Made by a program: the position numbers and the translations under genes
The notes under the pieces: model-generated
Databases searched by the model: none
What the model was told of the DNA's origin: nothing
The model's input: only the letters and a program-made list of their open reading frames with translations
NCBI GenBank assembly: GCA_963650135.1
Contig: CAVJLG010000058.1
Coordinates: 1 to 64,000, forward strand
Direction: 5' to 3'
Length of the DNA stretch: 64,000 nucleotides
Origin: HGM13006 sp963650135
Lineage (GTDB): Bacteria > Bacillota > Clostridia > Oscillospirales > Oscillospiraceae
Shown here: piece after piece, positions 33,368 to 41,748 of the stretch
Numbering within the stretch: position 1 is the stretch's first letter
How the letters are laid out: each line of letters begins with the position of its first letter

Positions 33368-33409
33368 AAAAAAATACCGCACAGCCTGAATATACAGACT
33401 GTGCGGTAT
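33368..33409 (-). terminator. Terminator of the rpmH-jag cluster
   Basis: ATACCGCACAG pairs with CTGTGCGGTAT. On the minus strand T7 follows. It ends transcription after jag. Confidence 0.9.
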
Positions 33410-33416
33410 TTAGAGC

Positions 33417-34226
33417 TTATTCTTCGCTGGTAGGAACGCTGCGGTACTTGCTGTAAGCCACCACAATTCTCCGTCCAGGCTCCGTGCCGGTGGAGTAGGT
33501 AGTTACATCGGGGTAATCCTGCAGCGCTGCATGGATCACATGGCGCTCATAGGCATTCATGGGCTCCAGGGTGATGTTCCGATGAGAGCGGACCACCTTG
33601 CCTGCCACCTTGTTTGCCAGCCGGATCAGGGATTCCTCCCGCTTTTTCCGGTAGTTCTCAGCGTCCACGTTGATGCGGACCCGCTTGCCCTGACCGTGGT
33701 TCACCGCATAATTGGTGATGTGCTGAATGGCGTCCAGGGTATCGCCCCGGCGGCCAATGAGCATGCCCAGAGAGCTACCCTGAAGCTCCACGGAATAGGT
33801 GTCGTCGCCGGACTTGGTGGCCACGGGAACTGCATCCGAGCCCATATGCTCCAGAAGGCCCTTCATAAACGTTTCAATCCGTGCCTCCACGCTGCCCTCG
33901 GGTGCGGGGGTATGGGGCTGAGGCGCGGACTTGGGTGCCTCGGGCTTGGGCTGAGGCTTCGGCTGGGGTTTGGGCTGGGGTTTGGGCTGAGGCTTTTCCT
34001 CGGCCTTGGGTGCCGGAACAGGCTCCGGCTTTTTCTCCGGAACAGGGTCCGGTACTTCATAGGTGAGCTTTACCTTTGCAGGGGTAGCGCCGATGCCAAA
34101 GAAGCCGGAACGAGGCTGCTCCAATACTTCTACAGAGACGCTGTCCCGGTCCATCTGGAGCTTTGTAAGGCCAGCCTGAATGGCCAGATCCAGGGTCTTG
34201 CCGGTAGCTTCAATCGATTTGAACAT
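33417..34226 (-). CDS. jag: RNA-binding protein Jag/KhpB
   Basis: The 269-residue protein has a Jag_N domain (residues 1-50), a long Lys-Pro-Gln-Pro repeat linker (~60-110), a KH domain with GMLIGRRGDTLDAIQHI and a C-terminal R3H domain (RNITLEPMNAYERHVIH). It binds RNA and affects cell division and envelope genes. AAGGAG precedes the ATG at 34226. It follows yidC, the conserved order in Firmicutes. Confidence 0.93.
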   Translation of the reverse strand: MFKSIEATGKTLDLAIQAGLTKLQMDRDSVSVEVLEQPRSGFFGIGATPAKVKLTYEVPDPVPEKKPEPVPAPKAEEKPQPKPQPKPQPKPQPKPEAPKSAPQPHTPAPEGSVEARIETFMKGLLEHMGSDAVPVATKSGDDTYSVELQGSSLGMLIGRRGDTLDAIQHITNYAVNHGQGKRVRINVDAENYRKKREESLIRLANKVAGKVVRSHRNITLEPMNAYERHVIHAALQDYPDVTTYSTGTEPGRRIVVAYSKYRSVPTSEE

Positions 34227-34265
34227 AGATATGCGCTCCTTTATGTGGGGACTGCCCGCAGGCAA

Positions 34266-35540
34266 TCACTGGGAATCGGTAGAATCGGTGCTCTGCTGGG
34301 AATCCTCCTCGGGCTCCTTGGCAGGTTCCTGGGCCTTCTTCCCATAGCGATTGGGATCGTACGCCCGGCCGCGGCAGTAGGGACGATTGGGATCGCCGGA
34401 CAGTCCGCCCTTTGCCTGCTCTTTTTCCTGCGCCTTTTTACGGATTTCTTCCTTCTGCTCTTCGGTGAGCTTTCCGAGGCCGTCAAATTCAGAGCTTTCC
34501 GCAGCCTTGAGCTGCTTTTTTACCTTCCGGCGGCTGGTGTTGGGATTGGCAACGCCATCGGGATTGGCGGCACGGCGTTCTGCACGGCGCGCTTCCTTTT
34601 CCGCTTCAATGGCAGCCTCTTCCGCAGCCTTTTCCCGCTTGATCTCGTCCTCTGCGTCATAGACCTTCTTGTAATGGAGGGTCAGCAGGCCGTCAAACAG
34701 CGTGCTGAACACCGCCTGTGCAATCCAGTAGATACACATGGAGGCCGGCATGGAGAAGCCGATCCACAGGGAGAAGATGGGCATGATAATCAGCATGGTC
34801 TTCATGCTCTGGTTTACCGCAGCGGCAGCATCGGCGTCCTTCTCACCCTTGTCGTTGGTGGCAACCGAGCCGTTGAGGGCCTGAGAAATCTTAGAGGACA
34901 GGAAGTTGCACAGAGCCGAGAGGATGGGGATAATCCACAGGCCAAAGCCCACCAGGGTATAGGGTCCCTTGAGGATCCAACGCCAGGAGGGAATCTGTGC
35001 CAGGTTGATGCCCAGGAAAGTAAAGTCGATGTCCATAATATCGGGAACAATGGCGCGGATAGCGTCGATGTTCTGGTGGACATGCTGGGCCAGGACGATT
35101 TCCTGATAAGCCTTATTGGTGGTAGAGAGGTCTACGCCCATGGTTCCGGTGAGCAGGTCAGAAATCTGGGAAATCTGATCGGTGGAAAGGCCCATGAGGT
35201 AGGTCATCGGCTGACGGATGACATAATACAGAGCCATCAGCAGAATCAGCGGCAGCAAAGACCACAGGCAGCCGCCGGTGGGGCTGACGTTTTCCTTTTT
35301 ATAGAGGTTGGAAACCTCCTGCTGATACTTGAGCTTGTCGTCCCCGTATTTTTTCTCCAGCTCTTTGAGCTTGGGGCCCAGGCGAGAGGTCTTCATCATG
35401 CTCTTTTTGCTCTTGGCGTTAAAGGGCAGAAGGATCACCTTGGTAATCAGGGAGAACAGAATCAGCGCAACGCCGTAGTTGCCGAATACCTGATACAGGG
35501 TCCGCAGCAGCCAGGCAAAGGGGATGAGGATAATTTTCAT
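34266..35540 (-). CDS. yidC: Membrane protein insertase YidC/Oxa1
   Basis: The 424-residue insertase has five membrane segments, including the conserved YGVALILFSLITKVILLPF helix carrying the functional positive residue region, and QQEVSNLYKKENVSP. A charged ~120-residue C-terminal tail (rich in Lys, Glu, Ala and Arg, ending TDSTDSQ) is longer than in Bacillus and may bind ribosomes. CGGAGG precedes the start. Confidence 0.95.
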   Translation of the reverse strand: MKIILIPFAWLLRTLYQVFGNYGVALILFSLITKVILLPFNAKSKKSMMKTSRLGPKLKELEKKYGDDKLKYQQEVSNLYKKENVSPTGGCLWSLLPLILLMALYYVIRQPMTYLMGLSTDQISQISDLLTGTMGVDLSTTNKAYQEIVLAQHVHQNIDAIRAIVPDIMDIDFTFLGINLAQIPSWRWILKGPYTLVGFGLWIIPILSALCNFLSSKISQALNGSVATNDKGEKDADAAAAVNQSMKTMLIIMPIFSLWIGFSMPASMCIYWIAQAVFSTLFDGLLTLHYKKVYDAEDEIKREKAAEEAAIEAEKEARRAERRAANPDGVANPNTSRRKVKKQLKAAESSEFDGLGKLTEEQKEEIRKKAQEKEQAKGGLSGDPNRPYCRGRAYDPNRYGKKAQEPAKEPEEDSQQSTDSTDSQ

Positions 35541-35573
35541 TCGTTACCTCCGGTCGTAACATGCTTTCCGGCG

Positions 35574-35786
35574 CTAAGGCACCGGGTCAAAGTAGTCCCC
35601 TTTGTAAAAAGGGTTACACCGAAGAAGCCGTCTTACCGTTAAAAATCCGCCCTTCGCTGCGCCGTATTTTTCAATCGCTTCCATTGCGTAAGCGGAGCAG
35701 GTGGGCGTGAATCGGCAGCGGGGCGGAAACATCGGAGAGATCTTATTCCGGTAAAACCGGATCAGAAACAGCATCAGCCGCTTCAT
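35574..35786 (-). CDS. yidD: Membrane protein insertion efficiency factor YidD
   Basis: The 70-residue protein has the family signature FYRNKISPMFPPRCRFTPTCSAYAMEAI, with the Cys-x5-Cys pair, and RRLLRCNPF near the end. It assists YidC. The ATG at 35786 has AAAGGAG and overlaps the end of rnpA by 44 bases. Confidence 0.93.
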   Translation of the reverse strand: MKRLMLFLIRFYRNKISPMFPPRCRFTPTCSAYAMEAIEKYGAAKGGFLTVRRLLRCNPFYKGDYFDPVP

Positions 35787-36132
35787 GGACCGTCTCCTTT
35801 CTAATGAGCCCCAGCTTATCCATCTGTTTTTGAAGGCACTGGGCAATCTCATGATAGTCAGCATCCACCGCCCGATGCCGCGCCACCACCACGATGTCGT
35901 AGCCGGACAAATAGGTCTGCTCCGACAGGCGATAAGCCTCCCGGATGCGTCGGCGGATGCGATTGCGTACCACGGCATGGCCAAGCTTTGTGCCAGTGGT
36001 CAGACCAAGCCGGTTATAGGGAAGCCCGTTTTTCCGGCAATAGACCACCAGGCAGTGACCGGAAGCGGATTTCCCCTTCTGGTACAGCCGGCGGAACAGG
36101 TGATTCTGTTTCAGGGATCGTGTGGAAACCAT
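35743..36132 (-). CDS. rnpA: Ribonuclease P protein component
   Basis: The 129-residue RNase P protein has the RNR motif VVRNRIRRRIREAYR and the N-terminal FRRLYQKGKSASG. It joins the catalytic RNA in tRNA 5' maturation. The conserved position between rpmH and yidD is intact. Both the translation start and family are clear. Confidence 0.95.
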   Translation of the reverse strand: MVSTRSLKQNHLFRRLYQKGKSASGHCLVVYCRKNGLPYNRLGLTTGTKLGHAVVRNRIRRRIREAYRLSEQTYLSGYDIVVVARHRAVDADYHEIAQCLQKQMDKLGLIRKETVHEAADAVSDPVLPE

Positions 36133-36241
36133 GGTACTGCCCTTCCATCAAAATGAGATCACGCGCCATAAACGTATGGGGCGAATAGATTGCTCCATTC
36201 ACCCCAAATCTATCGGCATCAACGGTGTAAGGACGGGCGAA

Positions 36242-36379
36242 TCAGTAGCTGAGTCTGTTTCTGCCCTTGTTGCGGCGACGGGAAAGAACCTTGCGGCCGT
36301 TTCTGGTAGCCATTCTCTTTCTGAAGCCATGAACTTTCTGGCCATGGAGCTTCTTGGGCTGATAGGTACGCTTCGTCAT
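36242..36379 (-). CDS. rpmH: 50S ribosomal protein L34
   Basis: A 45-residue basic protein is encoded on the minus strand. It begins MTKRTYQPKK and contains HGFRKRMATRNGRKVL followed by RRRNKGR, the universal L34 pattern. AGGAGG lies upstream of the ATG, and a strong promoter is 90 bases before it. The gene is easy to miss because it is short. It starts the cluster rpmH-rnpA-yidD-yidC-jag. Confidence 0.97.
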   Translation of the reverse strand: MTKRTYQPKKLHGQKVHGFRKRMATRNGRKVLSRRRNKGRNRLSY

Positions 36380-36467
36380 TTGTATACACCTCCTGAATTA
36401 TTATGCTCGACAGCAGAAATTGCTGCAGCTTGCCATAGTTATGCCGTCCCGTGGACAGGCAACGACT

Positions 36468-36497
36468 ATTATACAGGAAAGACCGCCATTTTGTCAA
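36468..36497 (-). promoter_or_regulatory. Promoter of the rpmH cluster
   Basis: On the minus strand TTGACA (36497-36492) and TATAAT (36473-36468) are consensus hexamers separated by 18 bases. Confidence 0.9.
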
Positions 36498-36535
36498 CCT
36501 TTTGTAACGATTTTTCCTCTGAAATTCTGATTTCC

Positions 36536-37021
36536 TCAGCCGGGCCGGCGGGACTCCTGTGGGGCCAGAATACAGTTGATGGTGAGCAGCACCCCAAGGG
36601 CCGACAGCTCGGCCGTCCGGTCATAGAACTCCATGGCAAACATTTCGCCCCGCTGCCCCTGCACCGGATGGTTCGCCGCCACCACTGAGTTCTGCCAGGT
36701 GAGTTCATAGTCGCAGATACCCATGGTGCCGCACAGCTCCCAGCCCAAATCCGCAACGGAATATTTAGGCCGCAGGAACGTTAAATCCTTCACCACGCTG
36801 CCCACCGGCTTGCCATACACTTCAATTTCATAGCTGGGGAACATGGACGGAATCTTTTGATGGATATAAATGGCCTCCCGCCCTGCCAGATCGTGGACAT
36901 GCAGCCGCTTTCCCAGCGAATACGCCTCTCCGGTTACGGTATAGCGGGTATGTCCGCCTTTATCCCATAAGGGCATCGTCTGCCCCCAGAAAAACCCTTT
37001 CTGCTGCATAAATAGTTTCAT
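36536..37021 (-). CDS. LURP-one-related (YxjI-like) family protein
   Basis: The 161-residue protein has the tubby-like beta-barrel pattern of the LURP-one-related family: FFWGQTMPLWDKGG, VTGEAYSLGKRLHVHDLAG, PSYEIEVYGKPVG, and LGWELCGTMGICDYEL. Proteins of this family may bind lipids or membranes; the bacterial role is unclear. AAAGGA precedes the ATG at 37021. It lies directly upstream of rpmH, where dnaA is normally found. Confidence 0.85.
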   Translation of the reverse strand: MKLFMQQKGFFWGQTMPLWDKGGHTRYTVTGEAYSLGKRLHVHDLAGREAIYIHQKIPSMFPSYEIEVYGKPVGSVVKDLTFLRPKYSVADLGWELCGTMGICDYELTWQNSVVAANHPVQGQRGEMFAMEFYDRTAELSALGVLLTINCILAPQESRRPG

Positions 37022-37063
37022 CGCTACACGTCCTTTCATCTTGCAGTCCCCATAAAAGCGCGA

Positions 37064-37099
37064 AGAGGCACCTCTGATTCCTCAGAGACACCTCTTTGT
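37064..37099. terminator. Hairpin terminator
   Basis: AAGAGG..CCTCTGA pairs with TCAGAG..CCTCTTT. It separates the cyclophilin gene from the LURP-one-related gene (both minus). Confidence 0.75.
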
Positions 37100-37121
37100 G
37101 TCGTGATCTATGGTTCAGTTG

Positions 37122-37694
37122 TTAGTCCAAAATTCGAATGGAGGTAATTTTCGGCTGATTCCACCAGGAAACCGTGCCGTTGCTGTCTTCCACCGGCGTA
37201 TCCTTGCAGATTTGATCCACAATCTCCATGCCCGACGTCACATGACCAAAGCCTGCATACTGTCCATCGAGAAACGTGGAATCGGACTGGACAATAAAGA
37301 ACTGGCTGCTGGCGCTGTCATAGTCGTTGGACCGGGCCATGGATACGGTGCCCCGGACATGAGAAATATCATTTTCCACGCCGTTCTGGGAAAACTCACC
37401 CTTGATGGTTTCGTCGGTGCCGCCGGAGCCGTCGCCCTTGGGATCGCCGCCCTGGATCATAAAGCCGTCGATGATCCGATGGAAGGTAAGTCCATCGTAA
37501 AAACCATCCTTCGCCAGCTTACAGAAGTTCGACACGGTAATGGGCGCGGTATCGGCGTCCAGCTCCATGGTGATGGTGCCATAGTTCTCAATCTGGAGTT
37601 CGGCATGGTGGAGGCCCTTGCTGTAGGCATCGCTGCTGCAGCCGGAAAGCATCAGCAGGGTAATCAGTAAGACAAATCCAATCAGACGCTTCAT
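37122..37694 (-). CDS. Cyclophilin-type peptidylprolyl isomerase lipoprotein
   Basis: The 190-residue lipoprotein has a lipobox LSGC (Cys ~19) followed by a cyclophilin domain: GFYDGLTFHRIIDGFMIQGGDP and GTVSMARSNDYDSASSQFFI. The catalytic Arg in FHRI is present. It folds proteins outside the membrane. The ATG at 37694 has a GGGGGG ribosome binding site, and a consensus promoter lies ~45 bases upstream. Confidence 0.92.
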   Translation of the reverse strand: MKRLIGFVLLITLLMLSGCSSDAYSKGLHHAELQIENYGTITMELDADTAPITVSNFCKLAKDGFYDGLTFHRIIDGFMIQGGDPKGDGSGGTDETIKGEFSQNGVENDISHVRGTVSMARSNDYDSASSQFFIVQSDSTFLDGQYAGFGHVTSGMEIVDQICKDTPVEDSNGTVSWWNQPKITSIRILD

Positions 37695-37738
37695 GTTGCC
37701 CCCCATCCGGCACTTTGCCCCATCAAATGAATGATAGT

Positions 37739-37767
37739 ATTATACCAGCAAACCCCACTGGTGTCAA
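37739..37767 (-). promoter_or_regulatory. Consensus promoter of the cyclophilin gene
   Basis: On the minus strand TTGACA (37767-37762) and TATAAT (37744-37739) are separated by 17 bases. Confidence 0.92.
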
Positions 37768-37786
37768 ACGTCCGGTATCACAAAAT

Positions 37787-37822
37787 TCAGGCTGGTGCAG
37801 TTAAATTTTTGCACCAGCCTGA
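37787..37822 (-). terminator. Terminator of the amino acid transporter operon
   Basis: TCAGGCTGGTGCA pairs perfectly with TGCACCAGCCTGA (13 bp). On the minus strand AATTTTG follows. It lies just past the stop of the DapF-like gene. Confidence 0.85.
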
Positions 37823-37832
37823 CGAACGCATG

Positions 37833-38600
37833 TTATGCTTCCCAGTGGAATTCCTCCACCGGACCAATTTCCACCGGCCCGCCCATGAAGCAGCCGATAA
37901 TGGCTCCGTTTTCCCGGGATACCGTCACGGCAATTTCGCCGCCGGGTTCCTGAAATTCAAAGCGATTTTGTGCCGTATCTTCTCCTGCCAAATACCAGGC
38001 CGCCGCCACACTGCCGGAGCCGCAGGAGGACTCCCATACCAGCGAATCTGTACTCCTGACATACACTGCCGGGGTCAGCTGCTGTCCGTTCAGGAACATG
38101 ATACCCCAAGCTTCCTGTTCCAGCTCGTTTAGAATTGGCCGTGCTTCCTCCAAAAAAGTCGGGTCCGGCTTCTGGTCCAGCGCCAACAAATGGCCGATGC
38201 CCTGGCACTGAATCAGCGGGTATTTTGTGCCGCGCAGAGAAATCCAGTCCACCCCCATGGGCAGCGGCATATCCGCAAACGCTGTTCCGGCTGCCGCATC
38301 CACGCGCACCGGCACCGGAGCCGTTGCCCCGGAAATCTCCACCCGCAGTGTTTCCATCGGGGTAGCCAGCGCTTGGAGACAGCCATAGGACCGGACGGCA
38401 TTTCCGCAGAACTCGCCGCCCATCATTTCAATGCGGCAGTCGCCGCCCAATCTGGGCTGTGCCGCAAAGCCCACCTGCTCGGCCCGCCCCTGGGCCATAA
38501 TTGCCCGGGACAGTACAGGACGTAATTCCGGCGATACGGGACTGAGCACCACAGCAGTGATATTCCCCGCCGGATTCAGATATCGAACCTGAATGCTCAT
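37833..38600 (-). CDS. DapF-like amino acid racemase/epimerase
   Basis: The 255-residue protein has the PLP-independent racemase fold with both catalytic cysteines: GGEFCGNAVR (in place of the NMCGNGIR of true DapF) and ESSCGSGSVAAA. The substrate loop residues differ from standard diaminopimelate epimerase, so another amino acid may be the substrate, as in CntK histidine racemase. It overlaps the stop of the ATPase gene as ATGA and ends a polar amino acid ABC operon. That suggests it racemises the imported amino acid or prepares one for uptake. Confidence 0.85.
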   Translation of the reverse strand: MSIQVRYLNPAGNITAVVLSPVSPELRPVLSRAIMAQGRAEQVGFAAQPRLGGDCRIEMMGGEFCGNAVRSYGCLQALATPMETLRVEISGATAPVPVRVDAAAGTAFADMPLPMGVDWISLRGTKYPLIQCQGIGHLLALDQKPDPTFLEEARPILNELEQEAWGIMFLNGQQLTPAVYVRSTDSLVWESSCGSGSVAAAWYLAGEDTAQNRFEFQEPGGEIAVTVSRENGAIIGCFMGGPVEIGPVEEFHWEA

Positions 38601-39358
38601 CCCTGCGCAAACCTCGCCAAGAACTGCCGGGTCCGTTCCTCCTTGGGATGCTCAATGACCTCGTGGGGATCGCCCTGCTCTACAATATAGCCGCCGTCCA
38701 TGAAAATCACTCGGTCTGCCACATCCCGGGCAAATCCCATCTCGTGGGTCACGATTACCATGGTCATCTTTTCCTGGGCCAGCTGCCGGATAACCTTTAA
38801 AATCTCGCCGGTGAGCTCCGGGTCCAGCGCCGAGGTGGGCTCGTCAAAGAACAAAATAGAGGGATTCATAGCCAGCGCCCGGGCAATGGCCACCCGCTGC
38901 TGCTGACCGCCGGAGAGCTGGCAGGGATAGCTGTCTTCCTTGCCGGTGAGGCCCATTTTCGCCAGCAGGCTTTTGGCCGTTTCCAAAGCCTCCTGCTTGG
39001 GCTTTTTTTGAACGTGAATGGGCGCGTCCATGATGTTTTTCAGCACAGAATAATGCGGGAACAGGTTGAAGTTCTGGAACACCAGTCCAAAGCAGCCCTG
39101 AATTTCCCGAAGTTCCTTCTTGGAGGCATATTCCGCATGACCGTTTTCCGATTTGGCCGCAGCCTTTCCCAAATAAACCAGGTTGCCATCGTCCATGGTT
39201 TCCAGCAGCGTTGCACAGCGCAAAAGGGTAGATTTCCCCGAACCGGAAGGGCCGATGATTGCAACGACCTCGCCCTCTTCCACATTCAGAGAAATGTCGT
39301 GGAGCACATCCGTTTCGCCGAACGCCTTTTTACAGTGATTGATTTCAAGCAGTTTCAA
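38597..39358 (-). CDS. Polar amino acid ABC transporter, ATP-binding protein
   Basis: The 253-residue GlnQ/HisP-type ATPase has Walker A GPSGSGKST, the Q-loop, signature LSGGQQQR and Walker B ILFFDEPTSALD. It energises uptake with the permease and binding protein upstream. Fifteen bases separate it from the permease gene. Confidence 0.95.
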   Translation of the reverse strand: MKLLEINHCKKAFGETDVLHDISLNVEEGEVVAIIGPSGSGKSTLLRCATLLETMDDGNLVYLGKAAAKSENGHAEYASKKELREIQGCFGLVFQNFNLFPHYSVLKNIMDAPIHVQKKPKQEALETAKSLLAKMGLTGKEDSYPCQLSGGQQQRVAIARALAMNPSILFFDEPTSALDPELTGEILKVIRQLAQEKMTMVIVTHEMGFARDVADRVIFMDGGYIVEQGDPHEVIEHPKEERTRQFLARFAQG

Positions 39359-39372
39359 TGGAAGCGCCCCCT

Positions 39373-40068
39373 TTACTGATAATAGTCCATCATTTTTTCA
39401 ACCTTGCCCATAATTCCGGCTACCACCAGGTTGAAGATGTAGTAGAAGATGCCCGCAACAAACAGCGGCAGAATATTCGCCTGGGCCGCCGCCACCTGCT
39501 TGGCAATGGTAAACATCTCCGTATAGGCCAGTACGAAGGCCAGCGAGGTATCCTTTACCAGGGTAATGACCTCGTTGGTCACCGGCGGCAGAACCCGCTT
39601 GCACATCTGCGGGAAGATGATCTTAAAGAAGGTCTGGGTCCGGTTATAGCCCAGCACCCGCGCCGCCTCCCGCTGTCCATTGGGAATGCCCTGGATGCCG
39701 GAGCGGAAAATCTCGGCAAAATACGCCGCATAGTTGATGGAGAAGCCCACAATGGTCGCGCCTACACGCCAGGCCGCATTCAGCCGCCAGCCAAAGAGAT
39801 AATAGGGCCCGTAAAACCACACGATCAGCTGGAGCATCAACGGTGTGCCCCGGAGAATGGAAATCAGGAACTTGATAATCAGCTGTACCGGCTTAAACTT
39901 TCCCAATACGCCCTCAGGACTAAGGCAGCGAAAGGGCGCCCAGTTATTCATACGTCCCATTGCCACCAGCAGTCCCAGCGGCAGCGAGAAAATCAGCGTG
40001 CTGAAGAAAATCAGCAGGGTGGAGCCTACACCGGACAGCACCTGCTGTACCACAGACAAGAATGACAT
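39373..40068 (-). CDS. Polar amino acid ABC transporter, permease
   Basis: The 231-residue HisM-type permease has five membrane segments and the EAA loop GYNRTQTFFKIIFPQ plus the family sequence SINYAAYFAEIFRSGIQGI. The ATG at 40068 has GAGGT; the in-frame extension to 40125 is rejected. A single permease gene suggests a homodimer. Confidence 0.93.
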   Translation of the reverse strand: MSFLSVVQQVLSGVGSTLLIFFSTLIFSLPLGLLVAMGRMNNWAPFRCLSPEGVLGKFKPVQLIIKFLISILRGTPLMLQLIVWFYGPYYLFGWRLNAAWRVGATIVGFSINYAAYFAEIFRSGIQGIPNGQREAARVLGYNRTQTFFKIIFPQMCKRVLPPVTNEVITLVKDTSLAFVLAYTEMFTIAKQVAAAQANILPLFVAGIFYYIFNLVVAGIMGKVEKMMDYYQ

Positions 40069-40134
40069 GTCAGATACCTCACTCGTAGAAATCGGGGGGC
40101 AGCCTTCGCCGCCCCCCAAAGGCAATGCTTTATG

Positions 40135-41061
40135 TTACTTTACATATTCGCCCAGGCAAACCATGTCGGGCAGGTTGTAGTCCGCATACTTGGCAGCAAT
40201 CTCATCAAAGGTGCCGTCTTTGTACATCTCGAAGAGGGTATCCTGAACCTGATCCTTCAGCTCGTCGTTGCCCTTTTTAAAGCCGATGCCGTACTGCTCG
40301 GTGGAAAGGGGCTCGTCCAGCTTCCGGAAGGTATCGCCCCGGGAAGCCAGCTGATACTGGGCCACGCCGATATCAACAGCGATGGCATCTACCGCGCCGG
40401 ACTCCAGGTTCATAAATGCAGTGTTATAATCAGCCACCTGCTGGAGATCTGCAAAGGAAGCCGCCAGCGCCAGGTTTTCGTCGTTGTCTTCCTCGCTGGT
40501 CAGCGCAGTCAGTGCGGAGGAATCCGCCTGGGTTACCACAACCTTACCGGCCAAGTCTTCCTTGCTCTGAATATCGGAATCGTTCATGACGACAAATACA
40601 ATGGAGTTATCCACATAGGGAACGGAGAAGGTGTAGTCATCCTCGCGTCCGGTCATAGTGAAGCCGTTCCAGATGCAGTCGATGGCGCCGGTGTTCAGCT
40701 CCATATCCTTGGAATCCCAGTCGATGGGCTGCTTTACCAGGGTCCAGCCGTTGCGGTCACAGACCTCCTGGGCCAGCTCCAGGTCGAAGCCGGTGTATTC
40801 GCCGCTCTCGTCCTTGTAGCCATAGGGGGGATACTCTGCGTCGAAGCCAACGGTAAAGGTACGGCCCTCGCCGGTCGCAGTCTCAGCAGCGGATGCATCG
40901 TTGTTCTCAGCCGGAGCCGCAGTGGTTTCTTCTACAGCGGCAGTCTCGGCGGGTGCTTCGGATTTTGCAGCGGATGCAGCGGAAGAAGCGGCATCGGAGC
41001 CACAGGCAGCCACGGAAAGCATCATTCCGGCGGCCATCAGCAGTGCAAGCAGTTTTTTCAT
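40135..41061 (-). CDS. Polar amino acid ABC transporter, substrate-binding lipoprotein
   Basis: The 308-residue lipoprotein has a lipobox VAAC (Cys 20), an Ala/Glu/Thr-rich linker and a SBP_bac_3 domain (FTVGFDAEYPPYGYKDESGE, GIDLELAQ-like DLELAQEVC, and DCIWNGFTMTGRE). The substrate is a polar amino acid of unknown type. It starts the operon, with a strong promoter and operator palindrome upstream. Confidence 0.94.
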   Translation of the reverse strand: MKKLLALLMAAGMMLSVAACGSDAASSAASAAKSEAPAETAAVEETTAAPAENNDASAAETATGEGRTFTVGFDAEYPPYGYKDESGEYTGFDLELAQEVCDRNGWTLVKQPIDWDSKDMELNTGAIDCIWNGFTMTGREDDYTFSVPYVDNSIVFVVMNDSDIQSKEDLAGKVVVTQADSSALTALTSEEDNDENLALAASFADLQQVADYNTAFMNLESGAVDAIAVDIGVAQYQLASRGDTFRKLDEPLSTEQYGIGFKKGNDELKDQVQDTLFEMYKDGTFDEIAAKYADYNLPDMVCLGEYVK

Positions 41062-41119
41062 CGTAGTCTCTCCTATCGTTTCTGCGGCTGCACTGCCGCA
41101 GGGTTTCTAAGTGCTTATT

Positions 41120-41148
41120 ATATTAGCGAATCATTACGCTAAAGTCAA
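41120..41148 (-). promoter_or_regulatory. Promoter with an operator in its spacer
   Basis: On the minus strand TTGACT (41148-41143) and TAATAT (41125-41120) are 17 bases apart. The spacer itself is the inverted repeat TTAGCG..CGCTAA (41123-41128 and 41137-41142), so a bound repressor would block polymerase. Confidence 0.8.
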
Positions 41149-41168
41149 GAGGAACTTGCTCATCTTCG

Positions 41169-41206
41169 AAAAAAGCGGCATTGTGTACAAACAACGCCGC
41201 TTTTTT
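41169..41206. terminator. Bidirectional terminator
   Basis: AAAAAGCGGC pairs with GCCGCTTTTT around a T/G-rich loop. It separates the amino acid operon from the flavin gene. Confidence 0.85.
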
Positions 41207-41209
41207 GCC

Positions 41210-41683
41210 CTATTTATGTTGCTTTCCGGTGAGATTCTCAGCCTCCAGCTTTAAAATTGCCACCCGGTTCAGCATCGCCGCAGGAAATTCCATAGGTTCT
41301 TCGCTGCCGGAATAATGTTCCATCACCTTCTGAAGTCCCAGCCGTTTCTCCTCGGAATCCGTGAGCAGGGTAATCTTCCCTTGGCCCATAACGCTCTCAT
41401 AGCGGAAGGACCAGCTGCACGGGACCTCCCCCGTTACCAGCCCATGGCCCGTATCCATGCAGAACGCTGCCTGAGGATGGGCTCCAATCAGCTCCAGCTT
41501 CTTTCCCTCCGAAGCCGCGTGCATATAAAATGTAAATTGCTCCCCGCTCCGCTCATAGCCGAAGTTCATGGGCACCACATAGGGATATTCCCCGTCCATC
41601 AGTCCCAGGTGAATGCAGTCGCACCGGCGAATGATCTCCTCCAGCTGTGAAAGCTCTGTGACCTCCCGGTCTTTTCTTCTCAT
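41210..41683 (-). CDS. Pyridoxamine 5'-phosphate oxidase-related, NimA-like flavin protein
   Basis: The 157-residue split-barrel protein has the family pattern CDCIHLGLMDGEYPYVVPMNFGYE and later MGQGKITLL. The fold binds FMN or related flavins. Some relatives reduce nitroimidazoles. It may share a transcript with the two flavoprotein genes upstream. Confidence 0.85.
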   Translation of the reverse strand: MRRKDREVTELSQLEEIIRRCDCIHLGLMDGEYPYVVPMNFGYERSGEQFTFYMHAASEGKKLELIGAHPQAAFCMDTGHGLVTGEVPCSWSFRYESVMGQGKITLLTDSEEKRLGLQKVMEHYSGSEEPMEFPAAMLNRVAILKLEAENLTGKQHK

Positions 41684-41748
41684 TGATCTGCGCTCCTAAC
41701 TATAAATAGGGGGCGGCTGATTTCCAGCCACCCTCTTTCCTGATAAAC

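Noticed and set aside
36380..36535. Chromosome origin next to rpmH
   Set aside because: No cluster of TTATCCACA-type DnaA boxes and no dnaA gene are visible.
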